Origin: Dermanyssus gallinae | Lineage: Eukaryota > Arthropoda > Arachnida > Mesostigmata > Dermanyssidae | Direction of reading: 5' to 3' | NCBI GenBank assembly: GCA_003439945.1 | Contig: QVRM01002145.1 | Coordinates: 1-64,000 of the forward strand | DNA: 64,000 nt | In this document: one piece after another, positions 13,273-28,100 of the stretch | How the letters are laid out: every line of letters starts with the position of its first letter | How positions within the stretch are numbered: the first letter of the stretch is position 1 | Translations under genes and position numbers: made by a program | Notes under the pieces: generated by a model | Told to the model about the DNA's origin: nothing | Seen by the model: only the letters and a program-made list of their open reading frames with translations | The model's database searches: none

Positions 13273-14016
13273 GAGAGATACACCAACTGCGGCTCAAGCC
13301 GGTGTCTCGGAGTCGACGGGAAGCAAGGCTTACGGCACAACGTCTGGAGTATCACAAGCCGATCCCAGTACAGGAGTCGGAAATTGAATGAAGAAACGAA
13401 TGTCGGAAATTGTAGACGGATATGCAACGCCAGAGTGTGAAGTGCAGTTAACGTGACGAATTATTTGCGCTGGTGGTGCCTGAGCGTGAGCAGAAAACCT
13501 TATCTCGCAAGCAATTTCATTTAGACAAGCTAAGAATGGACGCGTCTAGTGGTAAATTCAATGCTTTCAAAATTGCCATTGGGAGAACGCCCACTGAGGA
13601 CCCAGCCTCTAAGGAGTTCGCTGACACCACATTGCTGCAGAACTGAGTACTATGTTATCCGCATCAATTTTGTCTATTAGCGTTCGAGACAATGGAGCGG
13701 GGGATCCAGGTAACACTCTTGCATCACAGACTGTCGCTTGACATTCAACTACAAAAAAAAAAATATATATATATATAAAACCTACAGACCGGATGTTCTA
13801 TATGCCGTTTTATCAGGAAGTATGCGGCGGTGGCCCTTACGGCATTTTCAACCGTTAGTCACGACGTGGATATTATTGCCTACTAACTTATTTCACTCTC
13901 ACACGCATGTTGCCTACATAGAAAGTGTTTCGCAGACTGCTCACCACAGCGGTGGAGTGTTTCGTAGACCGGTGCGTCACTGTGCCACCCATCACTGTGT
14001 TACTGAGTGATACGTT

Positions 14017-14031
14017 GTCAGAAACACGACT

Positions 14032-14106
<75 letters not shown>

Positions 14107-14120
14107 GTCGTGTTTCTGAC
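14017..14120. repeat. (TA)n tract capped by a 16-bp inverted repeat
   Basis: GTCAGAAACACGACTT (14017-14032) and its exact reverse complement (14105-14120) bracket about 70 bp of TA repeats. Confidence 0.95.
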
Positions 14121-15926
14121 ATCGCGCAAACTAAATTTGAACCAGTTTCCCGAGAAATCCAGCTAAAAACATAACTGGTACGCCGTACGTATCAACCAAA
14201 TGAATCCATATTGGCAGAAAAACAAAACCGTCAGTGAATTCACCCTGACCACATTATTTTCCAGAACAAAGCTAGCAATACATGCTGCGGTGTCCTCATT
14301 CATCGTACCCGTCGTCGACAACAGTATTTCACCATTTGCACAACAAGCAGTGTCAATAATTGGCACTGATACAGGATACATAGTCTGCGCGAACATCAAA
14401 GCAGAAGAAGAAGAAGCAGGCACAGACCCGAACCATCCCGGTCCATAAGCTACGACAGCTTGCGTTGTTACCATTGCTGCTCGCTTCGAGAGACCAATGA
14501 GGTCTCCCAGCTAAAGTCATCGCCGGGGCAGCAAACGGCAACGAACGCCGAACGCCGTAGACATCACGTTGGTCATGCATCAACGTTGTGTGCAACCGCA
14601 GCCGCAAACCCACCTTCGCATCGAGACTATCGAGGCAGAACAGGCTTAAGCACAAACACGACATGAGGACAGCGGGATCTGCCGCCGTGACAGTCCCAAC
14701 GGCCGTTGCACGGAATCGAATGGGCACATCTCGCACCACCAAACCCGATCCTGCGGGTGGGTGTGTGTTTGCCAGCTAACAGATGGCTAATGACGATTAC
14801 ACGTCGCCGCTAAGTTTCTTCCGACCCAACTATACGATCGCGAGTGGGCGATCCGCCGGCCGAATTCAATTGTGTTGACGACGATAACAAATCATTAATC
14901 AAGCAGAGGTTCTTGTTGTTGTTATCGTGATGGTTGTTGTTGTTGTCGTGGTGATGGTGGTGATTATTGTTGTTGTTGTTGTTGTCGTGCTTATTGTTGT
15001 TGTAAAGGTTGTTGTTGTAGTGGTTGTCGTTATTGTTGTTGTTGTAGTGGTTGGCTACTCTCGGAACAAGCTGTCAATACTTTAGTATGGTCTAGTAAGT
15101 TCATGCGTCATCGTCATCATCTACGCTGTAGTACTGTCAAGCATATTGCAAAAAGATTGTCGCTGTGCAGTACAATAATTGCAGATTGTTTGTCAGCAGA
15201 CTCGGCTGCACTCCGTTCACTTGGCCAAATTCCTCAACCACAATCGGCCACTCTAGGCCGACTACGATAGCCGGCTAGTCGTGTACTATACTAGATCGAG
15301 TCTTCGAGTGGTTAGCCTTTGTTCGTTCCTATTAGACTCGAAGCAGGAAGGCGGTGAAAGTGAACGCAAGGGTGGAGCGCCGTCAAGCAGCTCGCCAAGC
15401 GGATTTTTAGGTATAGCCACAAGCAAACGCCAAAACGAATAGCGCCCTGTTGCTAGATGTCCATCTACTACCATGTCGACTGGCTATGATGCTGTGACGC
15501 TGCTGTGCCGATGACTACACTTACTAATACTACTACAGTTTTCATATTTGACGATAAAGTCGCTCCACTGAAGGACACGCAGAACTCTCGAACGGCGACA
15601 ATGACCCATGAATCAATACTGCAAATAGGTCAACGCCGCCAGCAATAGCAACATTACCAGACAGCCAACCAACGCATAAACATAGCAACAACAACGACAA
15701 CAACAACAACAACAACAACAAGAAGCATCGACGACGACGAAGACGGCGACCTCAAACCTTCAAAGTTCGCCAAAGAACTTCAACGTCATCCGCCTCTCTC
15801 TCTCGATCCTGTCTAACCGTTTGGCTATCTGGGAGTGGTGGAGTGGACCGATACGAAGTGATGACTATTATTCATGAGTTCTAAGCCGCCAACAATCTCA
15901 ATCTCTCGAGAATCACCACCACCATC

Positions 15927-16035
15927 AACAACAACAATAAAAAAAAATAACAACAACAACAACACCACAAAAGTCGGCGCCCATAAGAACAACGACAACG
16001 ACGACAAAACTAAATACAACAACAACAACAACAAT
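15927..16035. repeat. imperfect (CAA)n microsatellite
   Basis: CAA and GACAA repeats; another CAA run lies at 15688-15721. Confidence 0.88.
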
Positions 16036-16665
16036 AGCTTTACCAACGACAACAGGAACAACATTCCTCAGCTCAACAACATTAATGTGGGAGAATGACG
16101 GAAAGACAGAGAGAAACCAAGGGCCCTGCAACAAACTCGTTTACATCGAACGCAACTAAAATCGTTCAGCTTTAAGCATGCGGCCTTTTGTCATTCGTCA
16201 GAGATTCGAATTTTTATTAGCGAGAACAATCATCATGGCAGCTCGGAGGACTCTCAGACAAATGACGATAGACAGAACACCAACACGAATATTCTCACCG
16301 TTCGGCGCTGCCACGAAAATGTTCGACTAGGAACAAGACGAAGCGATCGATAAGCCACCATGGAACACGCATACAAATATTGTGCAGAGCTCCATTATAT
16401 AGGCGAGATGCAGAAACGGGCATAAGGCGCGTAAGGTTAGTAACTCAAACCGTCAACGCTATTATCATCTTGGAATGCTTCTCTAGCTATGTGTAGAACA
16501 ACACATCTAACAGATAGAGTGAGCATTCCAAGCAATGACGGCACACAGCATTAGTAATAATAATAATAATAATAATATGTACATAAAAGTAGTTTAATGT
16601 GAAAGAATAAAAATTGTTTATATGTATAATAATATGTTACATGCAAAGAAAAATCCTACCAGTCT

Positions 16666-16797
<132 letters not shown>

Positions 16798-17128
16798 TAG
16801 AGAGAGAGAGAGGGGGGAGGGAGAGAGAGGCGATACGCGACGCATTATTTTCAATTGTGAACTGCTGCTTCTCCCTGTGAGGTCAGATAGAAGTGGTGTT
16901 TGGTGAGAGGAGGTAAGTACGTGAATCTGTGTGTCTATGTGTATATGTATAACAGAATGTGTGTGAATATATCCATATATATAATGAACGTAATACTCAG
17001 TAACTGCCAGCATTGTCGTGGTCCACTTACTGCACGCGCTATCCTCTGGCAACCAGTGGGGAGCCGCCGAAGAACCAAACAACAACACAACATTTACCAG
17101 CACCGATCCATCTCTGCGGCTGAAGCCC

Positions 17129-17183
17129 CTGTGCCGCTCGAGAAACTGTGCGTTTCTCGCGCACAGTTTCTCGAGTGGCACAG
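17129..17183. repeat. 24-bp inverted repeat, 7-nt loop
   Basis: Arms 17129-17152 and 17160-17183 differ at one base; the loop is TTTCTCG. Confidence 0.94.
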
Positions 17184-18466
17184 CGATCGCTCAATGCCAC
17201 CGAGACCGACCACCGAGCTTGTCAAGCTCGCCGACTTTGTCCATTCCAACAACATAGTGTCACAAGCGGGAGTCCCTTCAAGCGACAAATAAGCATCGAA
17301 AATGATAAATTCATGATACCCTAAGCTAACGGCGGATAACTTGAACACCGGCAGAAAACCAAGTCGAACATATACGAGAAATTGCAGCGGCAGTAGCAGT
17401 GTTACGGGAAAGACTAATAATACAAATCGTAATGAAAAACAATGGCAGTAATGGCACACCACCACCAACAGCAGCAGCAGCAGCACAATCCATATTGCAA
17501 CAAGAGCAGACATAATAGCAATACCATTTAGAAAGAAAAAAATAATACCAAGCTATCACGACTCTACAAGCGCTGAACCCTACAGCGACAGCGAAACACA
17601 GACTAAGCACTGAACATCAGAGGCTAACAACGTCAAACGGCTTGAAAGCGTTGCAAGGTATCTATCTCTCTCTCTATCTCTCTCTTTGCCTTTTTCTCAC
17701 CTCTAAGAAGTCGTTTGCTTTCGTGTTCGGTGTAATACTTGAAAGGCGTACTACGGCGAAGACGACAGGAAAGTCGAGAAGGTCGAAAACTATTGCAGCC
17801 TTTGCAGCGAAGTCGCCGTCCACCACCGGACACCCTGTGATGGTTGATAGAGTGTTGTAGAGCTGGAGCTCACAGCTGATCCTACACGCTAAATAAAGAT
17901 CGCGCTCTTGAGGCCGGCCATCTTCTTCATCATGACCACCTCTATGTGGCCACCTGGTCACCGTGGTCAATATTTGATAAGGCGCCTCTGTCGGCCTGCT
18001 TTTGTCCGTCGACGTCAAGACAGGATCAAGTTATGCACGAGCCACCGACAAAACCTATACAGCAAAGTAAACGCGACAGTTGCAGATCCCCCGAAACCCC
18101 TCTCTCCATCAGAGAAGCCGTTCGAGTATAGCACACTCTAGCAGAATATCTTCCAAGTAATCTCTAGACGTCGTATGATAATGTCGCACTCTCCGTCTCT
18201 CGTACGTGGATTAAGATAACCTATCGGCAAATGTAGTTAGTTTTACTGTCCCTTACAATTGTAGACGTCGTTCGTGTATCAACTATGCGTCGGGCCGTCG
18301 GGCCGAGTCAATTTAAGACTAGGCTATTATGTCAACGAGTTCGACTGAGCGTTAAACTTTAATAAAAATGATATATGTGTATGTATAGTGATTTTTTAAC
18401 TTTGAAGGAAATTATCAATAAACAGTCTCTAGCCAGAAATTGTCTAATTCATTGCGTTGTTATATC

Positions 18467-18515
<49 letters not shown>

Positions 18516-19524
18516 GAATTCCTTCACAACGTTGGCGGCAGCCTAAGATGCTGCCGCAAATGCATTACTGACTTGTCGCAGCTGTAAGCGTCGGGTACAC
18601 TCCGAGTGTGTGCTTCATCACGTCGGGTGTTTGCATAGGGCTTCCGGCAAACGAGTTTAAATACCCATAAAAGCGCCAATGTATTGTAATAAACGTATTC
18701 TCTTACGTCGTTACAAGGGTTAAAGCAAACTTTCTATTTGGTTTCAGTTAGAGGTCCAGAGAGAGAGAGAGAAAGAGAGACACGTGGCTTCCACGTCCAC
18801 CCACAGTAGACCCTGTGAAATTGTCAATAACTTGCTCAAGTTGTGCCTTCGCTGAGAAGACAATCTACCTATATCAATGTTATCACTCCTAGCAGTTATT
18901 ATTATTATTATCATTATTACAATACAAGAAAAATGTCTCCTCTCATGTTCGCATTCGAGGGCTAGGCGTGCTGGTCGACAAACAAATGAGTGGTTAACAA
19001 CTGCCACACTGGCAGTCTTAGGCGGTTGAATGGAGCCGTGAAAAAGCTTAGTCACTTGGCAACTACGTAACGCAGCACCATCACTTTGGTACGAATATAG
19101 TGGGCATTAAATCTGCTATTGCCTGAGAGTAGTCGTTTGGACGTGCATTTTTGGTCGTAATGGAAAAAATACGATGTTGCACAAAAAAGCGTTAACGTAA
19201 CATTTCGACTTTTTATGACTTTCCTTAATCTGGCTATTCGCTTTTTGCTACGCAAGCTAGTAATGTATACTTTATTGTGCAGAGTATTTTAACTTTTCCG
19301 CCAAACACGCCGGTATGATCGGTTCCGTTGTGCGTTGACTGGTTCTCCCGCAAACGTAGATTTTGCACAACTATGTAGAAGAAAAAAGGCAGAATAACTG
19401 CTTTTATAAATTTCATCCTCACTCCTAAACAAAACGTTTTCCCGGCTTCCACCCCTTGGCAAAAATGATTTTCTCACCGAGTTTGACCATACCCTAGCGT
19501 TTTGGACACACAAATAGGAACACC

Positions 19525-19560
<36 letters not shown>

Positions 19561-19637
19561 CACCCCTAATTACACATTAAAGCCCACGTTTTCCCTACAA
19601 ACAGCCCAAATTATGCGATAAAACCTACGTTTTCCCT

Positions 19638-19675
<38 letters not shown>

Positions 19676-22205
19676 TCAATGAGAGAGTTAACAACTAGTC
19701 AGACCACACCCAGTATAAATCCTATTGTACGACTGAGAGAATGGCAGGTTTTCGGTCGAAGTTAGATTCCGCCACGTACTCCAACTGCCGATACTGACTG
19801 AGACATTGTCCGTCCACGCACGTTCCTTCCAAGTAAGCACCGGGCAATTAAAATCGACCGGAACAGAGATGCGGGAATAGATAGACATAGATACGACACT
19901 CTAAACACTCTAGGTCACGTTGTTGACGTCATAGCCAACGTAAGTGGTACATCACACATACACATCTGGCCACGGCTTAACGAATGTACTATAAATAGGT
20001 GAACACAAAATATTATCATGTCAAAGTTCATACGATGATGATGATGATCATGACGATGATGACGAATTCTTAATTAATGAACATCAAAAGCTGTCCTCGT
20101 GCAACACGCCTGCTACGGTGGTGTACACGTGCTATCCACAAATCCTGCAACGCGCACAGCTCCTGGCTCAATAGTAACGCTATGTGTTCGCTATTCCATA
20201 ATCCTCCGTGATATGCGTCCCACTTATAAAATGTAATATACGAAAATGAATGGTCTTATATACAATCTTCGCTATTTACAGTGCGTTCATCGCCATGACA
20301 TAAGCCAGGCGCGAATCGCCTGCCGCCGACTCAGTAAAACAATGAATATATATATATATATAGCTCCGTTTTTGCTCTCTGGAATACTCATGACAGTAGT
20401 TCTTAGATAGAGGCAACCTCAAAGGTTTATAGGGTAAGACTTTGACCACTTTTCACCACATGGAAACTGGAAGCAAAATGTTCAGAAAATGTCATTATTT
20501 TTAAACAAATCGTTGGATGAAGGTCCGAAAGAAGTGAATAAAACAACTACAACTGTACTTATCAGTGTAATCATATAATGTAATTACATAAAACAACTAT
20601 ACGCAATTGTATAACAGGTGCTCCCAAAGCGTATTAGATGATGTTGTTCCTAGTATTGGCTCACTTCTCATGCAAGGCAACATTTCTGCTCCACGTCAAC
20701 TACGAAAATGTGAATTTCTAGGACACTTTTTTTTATATTTGCTCCAATAACCTCAGGAGTCAGCGACTAATCATTCCAAAAGCCGTGGCTCGCGGTAAGT
20801 CCGTAAACAGATTGTTTGCTTGGCGGATGGTCAAATGGGCGCATGCAAGTTTAGATAGCAAACGCATATTTGGCGATTAGTTACGTTTTTGTTTTTCAGA
20901 TGTACGTATATTTAAAACAATGCATATATGATAATTGTACCACATACGCTTTAATGTGATAATACAGGCTAAATATATACATATATATAGAGGGATCGCT
21001 ATGTTGACTGAATAGCCACGTCTCCGGCGCGCCATCTCAACGACAGCAGTGTGCACATTTTAGCACGGTATTTTAGCACAATGAGCGCAATGGCGACCGA
21101 CACACGGCTAAACATCACTACGACTAACAACAAATCCGTGTTCATTTACGATCGCACTCACGTCTCTACGCTCTACGCAGTCTCGCAAAAGCATGTGCGC
21201 AAGCAAACGCAACAACATATGCTATCATGTTGTTCCAGAGTAACAGATGTAACATCACCTTTTTACCAGCGCTGACCTGTATAATTGTAGTATCACCTAT
21301 AGCGAGCGCCTACGTACTCACACAAGTGCCGGCGCACTTCTGCTCGGCAACGTTTTGAATGCACACAAAATAGAAAGCCTCAACGAAACGTGACCCACAA
21401 ACGTGAGCACGTAGAGCATGTTGACTGCAGCAATTGGCTGCAAAAGCTGGATACCTTTCTGGGTGTTTCATGGTGCGGAAGCATATCGATGATATTACGC
21501 CCCGGCAAATCACCTACCGTCAGACAATTCCAAACCGGCGGGCGGGGGGGGTTGGCGGAGGTGGTTTTTAGTGGGTATTACAAGCGTATCGGATGATGTC
21601 CAATACTCTCCGCCAGTGTCGAGAGTCCGGCCACACTGCCCGCCACAACAACTTCGACGGGGTTGCGTAAATGCATTTTCCACCTCCATAACAAAAAGCA
21701 AAAACAATCGCCGACCGACAAAACACACGCACACACGAATCGGTCAGTTAGCAACCGGCAAACCAGATGACAGTCCGTGACAACGGCTGTGGCGTCGCTT
21801 AGAATCACGTGCGGAACGTGTCGCGAACTGAACCCCGCTGAAATAGCTGCTACAAACAGAAAAACCGTTGATTCGTCTGTATTCGAATTGCATTCGGAGA
21901 ACCAACCATTCGCACTCAAAAGCGGTCCGGCAGAGAAGAGTTAATACACGTACAATATGTTTTGTGTTGTTGTTGTTGTTGTTGTTGTTGCTGTTGTTAC
22001 AGATAGGTAGAATAAGAATTTAAAACAAAACAGCTATCTAGGGCGTTTGTGCTTCGACACTCGACGGAGTTCCATACTACATTACTAGTACAGAGTTTTT
22101 AGAACCGTTAGTAATGTATGGTTTGAATCAGCGATCACATAGCGGCTTCCGATCAAACGATTCCGTGAAACGGGTAACAATCGTAACAATTATTCCAAGC
22201 GCAGT
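17184..22205. other. no supported gene
   Basis: TA tracts at 18471-18512, 19529-19558, 19642-19672 and 20345-20361, and a (TTG)n at 21967-21993. Nothing else seen. Confidence 0.5.
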
Positions 22206-22286
22206 GTAACCGTAATACCAACACAACGTAACAGTAATGCCAGCACAACGTAACAGTAATGCCAACACAACGTAGCAGTAATGCCA
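22206..22286. repeat. 22-bp tandem repeat, 3.5 units
   Basis: The unit CACAACGTAACAGTAATGCC plus two bases is repeated with one or two changes per copy. Confidence 0.88.
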
Positions 22287-25200
22287 CCGCAAGGGCGGAC
22301 GCTGGTGGAAAACAGAGATCGCTACACCTAAGACAGCGTTGAACAAAACCAATCCCGAACAGAGAGTCTGGTTGAGGACGCTCATAACCGGGGACTACGT
22401 GGAGCTTATGTGCAACTTGAATACCACGAATAGCTCCAAATAATGTCCAATCGAACACAAGTGACGTTACGGGAAGAGCGCCCCGGAATTTCGCTTCTTA
22501 GTCAACGTCCCAGTCTAGCCAGTCGAATGTGCTAGCACTCAGAAAATAGTATTAGGTCACCCTATCGTAAACGCAATTCTAGCCAACAGGCCTCACCTAG
22601 AGCACCGTACGCCTGTTCTCTTGTGTGCTATTGATACTCCAGGAGCAAAGTTCCTCACAGATGACCCGCACGGCTTACTGCCAACACAGCACGAGAAGAG
22701 TCACCCAAAACATATTCAAACAGATTTCTGTTTCAGCATTCAAGTAGTGGAGCTTCTAACTTTAACTAACTCTAACAAAAATGTTGTAAAAACAGCACAG
22801 TCGTTAAGCTTCGAAGAAAACGGTAGCTCGGTACGGCTTGAGCTACTTAGGGTTTATCTCCGTCGTAACTGCTGGTTGATGGTCGGATCTGGCAATGTCG
22901 AAAAACTGACCTGATTTCTGTCTGGTGATCTGATAGAATTACTATCACAATTACGAGTGATAGGCAGTATCTCACAGCACATACCGACAACAAAAAAACT
23001 CTAGCATCGTGCACCAACCGCATTTGCTGATCTTCAAACTGCATTTTACGACATCCTCCAAAATTTAACTCCTGGCCATACTTCGTAGCAGTTGAGACTA
23101 AAGGGAATACGAGCAACCTTCCTTGCATTACCCTGTTGAGCATCTCTCCTCTAAGAACGGTGCAAATGCAGCTCATCTGGCCAGACAAAATGTCCACTAA
23201 AACTCTACATAAAAACTACGTAAACTAAAAAAAGCCTATTTTCTTACAGTCTTTATTCAACTTGTCTACGCAGTGTCTAATAGCATTAAAACATTACTAT
23301 TATTACTATTACTTAACGTGATAACGTATCTGAGTGTAAAAAAGCCAAGACATATTCCGCTCTGTCTTTAACTTCTCTAGCCGGACTCGGCCCCAAGCCA
23401 AGCTTCTGGCGGTTCACTATTGTATCTTCTCTCCTGCATTCGATTCGTCTATTACCCTTTTAGGTCGGCCGTAACCCATTTTATGAACCTAATCTTCTTC
23501 TCCTCTTATCGGTCCGTGAATTTCGTTTCTATTACTATTTCGCTGTTTCTAAGTCGTCGTTCTAAATCTAAATTGTTTTTATTCATTTGCAATATACCGC
23601 ACATATCTTATCGAAGACATCCGTACCCTTGTGTTGGGAATATTTTGCGTATTCAGCCCAAACATAATACTTGCACTTTAAACCGAAATTAAAAATGCTT
23701 GTAGTACATGCATATGCATAGTATATGCATGTTGGTCTCTTATGGTTTCGTTGAGTCATTACGAATCTTGCGTATAGTATTTTAGTGTATCGTATTTAAC
23801 AGGTGCGTAGATGTATGCATTGTCCACCTTCTGTAGCCTAAAAACGTAGTTTCTAAGGTGGTGTTTACATGTGATAAGTGCGAGTCTTTCACTTATCGTT
23901 GCGGGTAATTAGTTCCACCTGTTCTCCATTGCCCACTCTGCAGATTTTAGTTAAACCAGATAAAAAAAAATTATGTCACTAGACTGATTGTTATATAGAA
24001 TTCTCAAAACACCGAGGTGTGATGTGGCACACCTGCCGCCTAGATCGTTGTTTAGTGCTGGTTTATGCAGTTGGCACAAATACTAATGAAAACATTTGCA
24101 TAGGTAACAGCTGGAACAAGAAAGCTCTATTTCGATAGTTTCCTTGTGCGGACAACGGTTACCGACCACAGTAATTTCGATTAGCTTTCTTACGCTTATC
24201 TATTTGTGACCTTCGCGATACGGTACTGAGTGCTGAATTGGAAGCTGCACGGATTTATCGGTACTTTTTTCGGCACATACTGCAATTCGGCCTTTCTCTT
24301 TCTCATGAATATACTGTCGCTAGCTTACCACAAATATTCCACCCTTACAAAAACACTTGGCTCTTCAGCTAAACAAACTACATTATGAACAAAGAGAATA
24401 CTGTCTTATCATACTGGTCGCCCCCTAACTCTGATGCCGTATTTTGAAAATAGGTCTGTTCCTAGACCGCCCTGCACAACGAAAGATGAATACAAATACT
24501 ATTACGTCGAAACTAATGTCAGAATGAATTAGAGCGAAACATGGGAGGTAGTGAAACGCTTACCAAAAGGAGCCCGCTAGACTCTATAATTCTACTTTTG
24601 ATTGGACAACCTGGCTATGCTAGTAGATCTCTTTAAAGATTTCCATCCATATGTTTTTAGACACACTACCTCAGTATATTCCACAAGTTTCTTCTATTTA
24701 CCTATATCCTAGGCCCCCTGAAAATCCAGCCCCAAGTGTTCACTAATGAATATTATTACATTTCAACTACACTTAAAACTGGAATTAGCCCGCAGTTGGT
24801 TCATTTCGTGATGTCTGCGCCTGTCGTTGGGATTAGCGTGTCTTTATTTCAATAGCACACGTTTGTTGTATTGACTCTATTCAAATAAAGCTCCTGTAGG
24901 AATATGTCTTAAATCTTCTTCACCCCAGTCTGTTTCCATGCTCTACCTCTAAACTCATTCTTTGTGACACCACGGGTGACAAACATATTGGTGGATACCC
25001 TGGTCAAATTCTTGCTTATTATAAATATCCATCCCCCTATGTTTTAACGTGCTTGATTTGTTTCTTCTGCCATTAAATAGATTATGCTTCTTTCATGTGT
25101 GCAACTACAACTCCCGTCAGCAACATGTAAGATATTTGCCTTTGCTGGCAGCTGTTTTTCCCACAATCTATTTGCTTTATTACTGTCTCCGCTCCTTTGT

Positions 25201-26480
25201 GCAAATCGTGATAGCGCACAAAAAACCTCTTCCGCTCTTACCCAAGTGCGCCCTTGCCTTTCGCACAAGTTCACTCGAAACATACCTGGGTAGAAGCGTT
25301 TTAAGTCTGTTATGGACCTAACACTCTATGCACGCGCTCGTCATATCTCACACGTTAAAGATCGAACGATCCACAGATGACAGAATTTTGAACACCAAGG
25401 TTTGGGCTGGTTCTGTCTCGTTCTTGTGTGTTGAATAAACTCAATCTTGCCTGCATACCCTGGAGTATTGTAACTGTAATAACTGTTCACATACTTAACG
25501 TACCACATAACGTACCTGGTCATTTCTCGCAAGTTAATATACCCTTACCGCCTTTGAATTGTGTCGGTTCTCACGTTTGCTCGGGCCGCACAAAAATGCA
25601 GCGTTCATAGCTTCCTCAATATTGGCCTGGAGTGTTGCTGCTCGGCCGTCGTAATATTATACTCTGTACTCTGCAAACAGGGGACTGTCTTTTGGTGACT
25701 ACCGGCGATCAGCGATCAACCGCATTAGCTGGCCACGTAGCTCGTTTATGATTTTGGCGTTCGCATAGACAGGTATGATATATCGTAGACAGGTAGTATT
25801 GGCTCATTCTTCTTCCGCGTTCGTTGTATAACTCCTGATAATGTGTTCTAGTAATTCAAGAAATGAAAAGAGGTGATACGCCGTCCTTGCTCCAAACATC
25901 GCCGACATCGACTTCAATGGATGAACTTCGTATAGTAAGTGTCTAATCGTTGATTGGTATGGCAAGTAACAAGTACCGCCGACTTGTCGCCGGTTCGCTC
26001 GCTTAAACCACTATCGACCACTGACCACTGCTATGTGTATCCGTTCGGCCGAAATTTTCGTTGGCGACAGATCGGAGACGGTAGACATTAGGCTTCTAGT
26101 TGGTTGGCTAGCTGAACGGTTTGTAATGAAATATTGCCATTACCTCACCAGCACAGTGATGACAATGACGATGGTGATTAGTAGTGGTTTGTCTATCGTG
26201 AGATATCTCTCGCGAGTAGTCGCGCTCAGGCTGCAATCCTATTCTGCCCGCACGACTACGCAGCGAAGCACGATGAGCAGACGTGGCACCAGCCAATGTT
26301 ATCATTGGCACCACCTCACACTTGGGATGGTTTCATCATCGACTCAACACAGATGACTCATCAGGCGTTCGTTCGCCATAGCTTTTTCAATAGCCTATGA
26401 TGGTGAAAACGAAATATGGATATAATGATGACTCATATAACTACTGATACGGCACGAAGTCATTTGCTTTAGTTAATTAA
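22287..26480. other. no supported gene
   Basis: AT-rich from about 23200 to 25600, with many stops in all frames. It may hide an old element, but no motif is firm. Confidence 0.45.
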
Positions 26481-26690
26481 CCGAGCAAGATGGCTTAGTG
26501 GCAAAGTGTTTGCCTTGCATTCGGGAGGACTCGGGTTCGAGACCCATACCGGCCACTCTAAAATTGGTTTGCATGGTTTCGAATTTAGACAAGGTAATTG
26601 CCGGAGTGAGTTGAAAATTAAAAATTAGCCATGGCATGAAAAGAAAACGTACACAGGCGTTAGCCTTACGGAAAATTCCCAAAGCAAAGT
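26481..26690 (+). mobile_element. tRNA-derived SINE, family A, copy 2
   Basis: A box TGGCTTAGTGG (26491-26501) and B box GGTTCGAGACC (26534-26544), with the same 43-bp spacing as copy 1 and an aligned body. The head resembles a mature tRNA D arm and T arm but has no matching acceptor stem, so it is not a tRNA gene. Confidence 0.82.
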
Positions 26691-26803
26691 TTGCCCACAC
26701 AGCAGCATACAAATACATTGAAGCTACAGTTTCGTTAGGCGGCTAAGCTTATTTACACGTCAAAAGCCACCTTGCTGGCTAATCCCTACTTATAAAACGA
26801 ATA

Positions 26804-26842
<39 letters not shown>

Positions 26843-26975
26843 CCACGGGTTAGAGAACCCGTGACTACACGTTCGCGCGGAGACAATGTTCACTCCAAAG
26901 TGCTAACATAAAAAAGTTATATAACTAGATCAATAAAATAAACTATAATAAACAAAAAAATATATATCTATATAA

Positions 26976-27037
<62 letters not shown>

Positions 27038-27680
27038 TCGTATCTACATAAATGTTCTTTGTTGCATCTGTGAGTGCATGGTCCTATACTCTCAGCAATG
27101 CTGACGGCAATCGAAGTAGTAGCAGTAGTATTAATGACCGCTGCTAACCCAAACAAACAGGTAAACAGCGGTCTTTCTAGGTGTCACTTACGCGATAGCG
27201 GCGATGTCAATGTAGAACCGGAAAATGACAAGAACAAAGAAGACACCGACGACGACGACAATGACAACGACGACGAACACGCCGAATTAGCCAACGAATG
27301 AGTCATTAGGTGATCCAGACATGTACGAATCCAAAGTGGTGCCCGATTTTAGAGTGTTATTCCTGCGGTTGTTCTCCTACCCGACACTCAGCGCTGGTGC
27401 CAGACGGTGTTCGTATGCATGACGCACAGAACGACACTCGCAGCGCCGTTCGGGGCCGGAACTATCCGAAGAAGCACACCTAACACAAACACACACAAAG
27501 TCTATCTCAATAACTGATGACGACGACGACGACAACGACAAAAGTATCGCAACACCTCAACCAATAGCCAATAGCCTATCTGAGGACCTCTAGAACACGT
27601 CGAGTTATCTAAGTCGAGGGGGGAGCGTTGAGAGACGAACGCGCGGGATAACTATTCTTCGGCTACGGAGTTATTGTTCG

Positions 27681-28100
27681 CTGGCTTTCCAATCGTTCGT
27701 TATCGTTAGGTGTGTTTCGTAACGTTCGATATCGTGCAATGTCGTGATATGTCTTTCCTAGCCGACGTTATCATTAGTTGCCTTTCCTAACGTTCATAAC
27801 AACAAAGACAACTGAAAGTACTCACAGTCTCAGTTGCATTTGTTGTTGTTGTTGTTATGGCAGTTGGTTTGTCATGCATGTTTGTCATTATCAGTTGGTT
27901 TTTCTAAAGCTTGCTATTTCTAGTTGTCTTTCGTCTAACGTGCGTTATCACCGGTTGGCCTTCCTGTCGTTAGTTATCTTTAGCTGGCTTTCCTAACGTT
28001 CATTACCTGTAGTTGGCTTTCCTAAAGTTCATTACCTGTAGTTGTAGCTTTCCTATCGTTTGCTCTCGTTAGCTGACAGTCGCTTGCTATCTGTTGTTAG
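27681..28100. repeat. degenerate 29-30-bp minisatellite, about 12 units
   Basis: The unit resembles GTTGGCTTTCCTAACGTTCA followed by TTACCTGTA. The clearest run is 27960-28060. A (TTG)n stretch interrupts it near 27840. Confidence 0.8.

Noticed and set aside
14163..14474. About 100-codon frames on both strands
   Set aside because: Both strands are open, no domain is recognised and no splice partner was found.
23300..25620. Possible old retroelement in an AT-rich region
   Set aside because: Isolated Cys-rich and Thr/Ser-rich patches appear in one frame, but stops are frequent and no motif order is recognisable.
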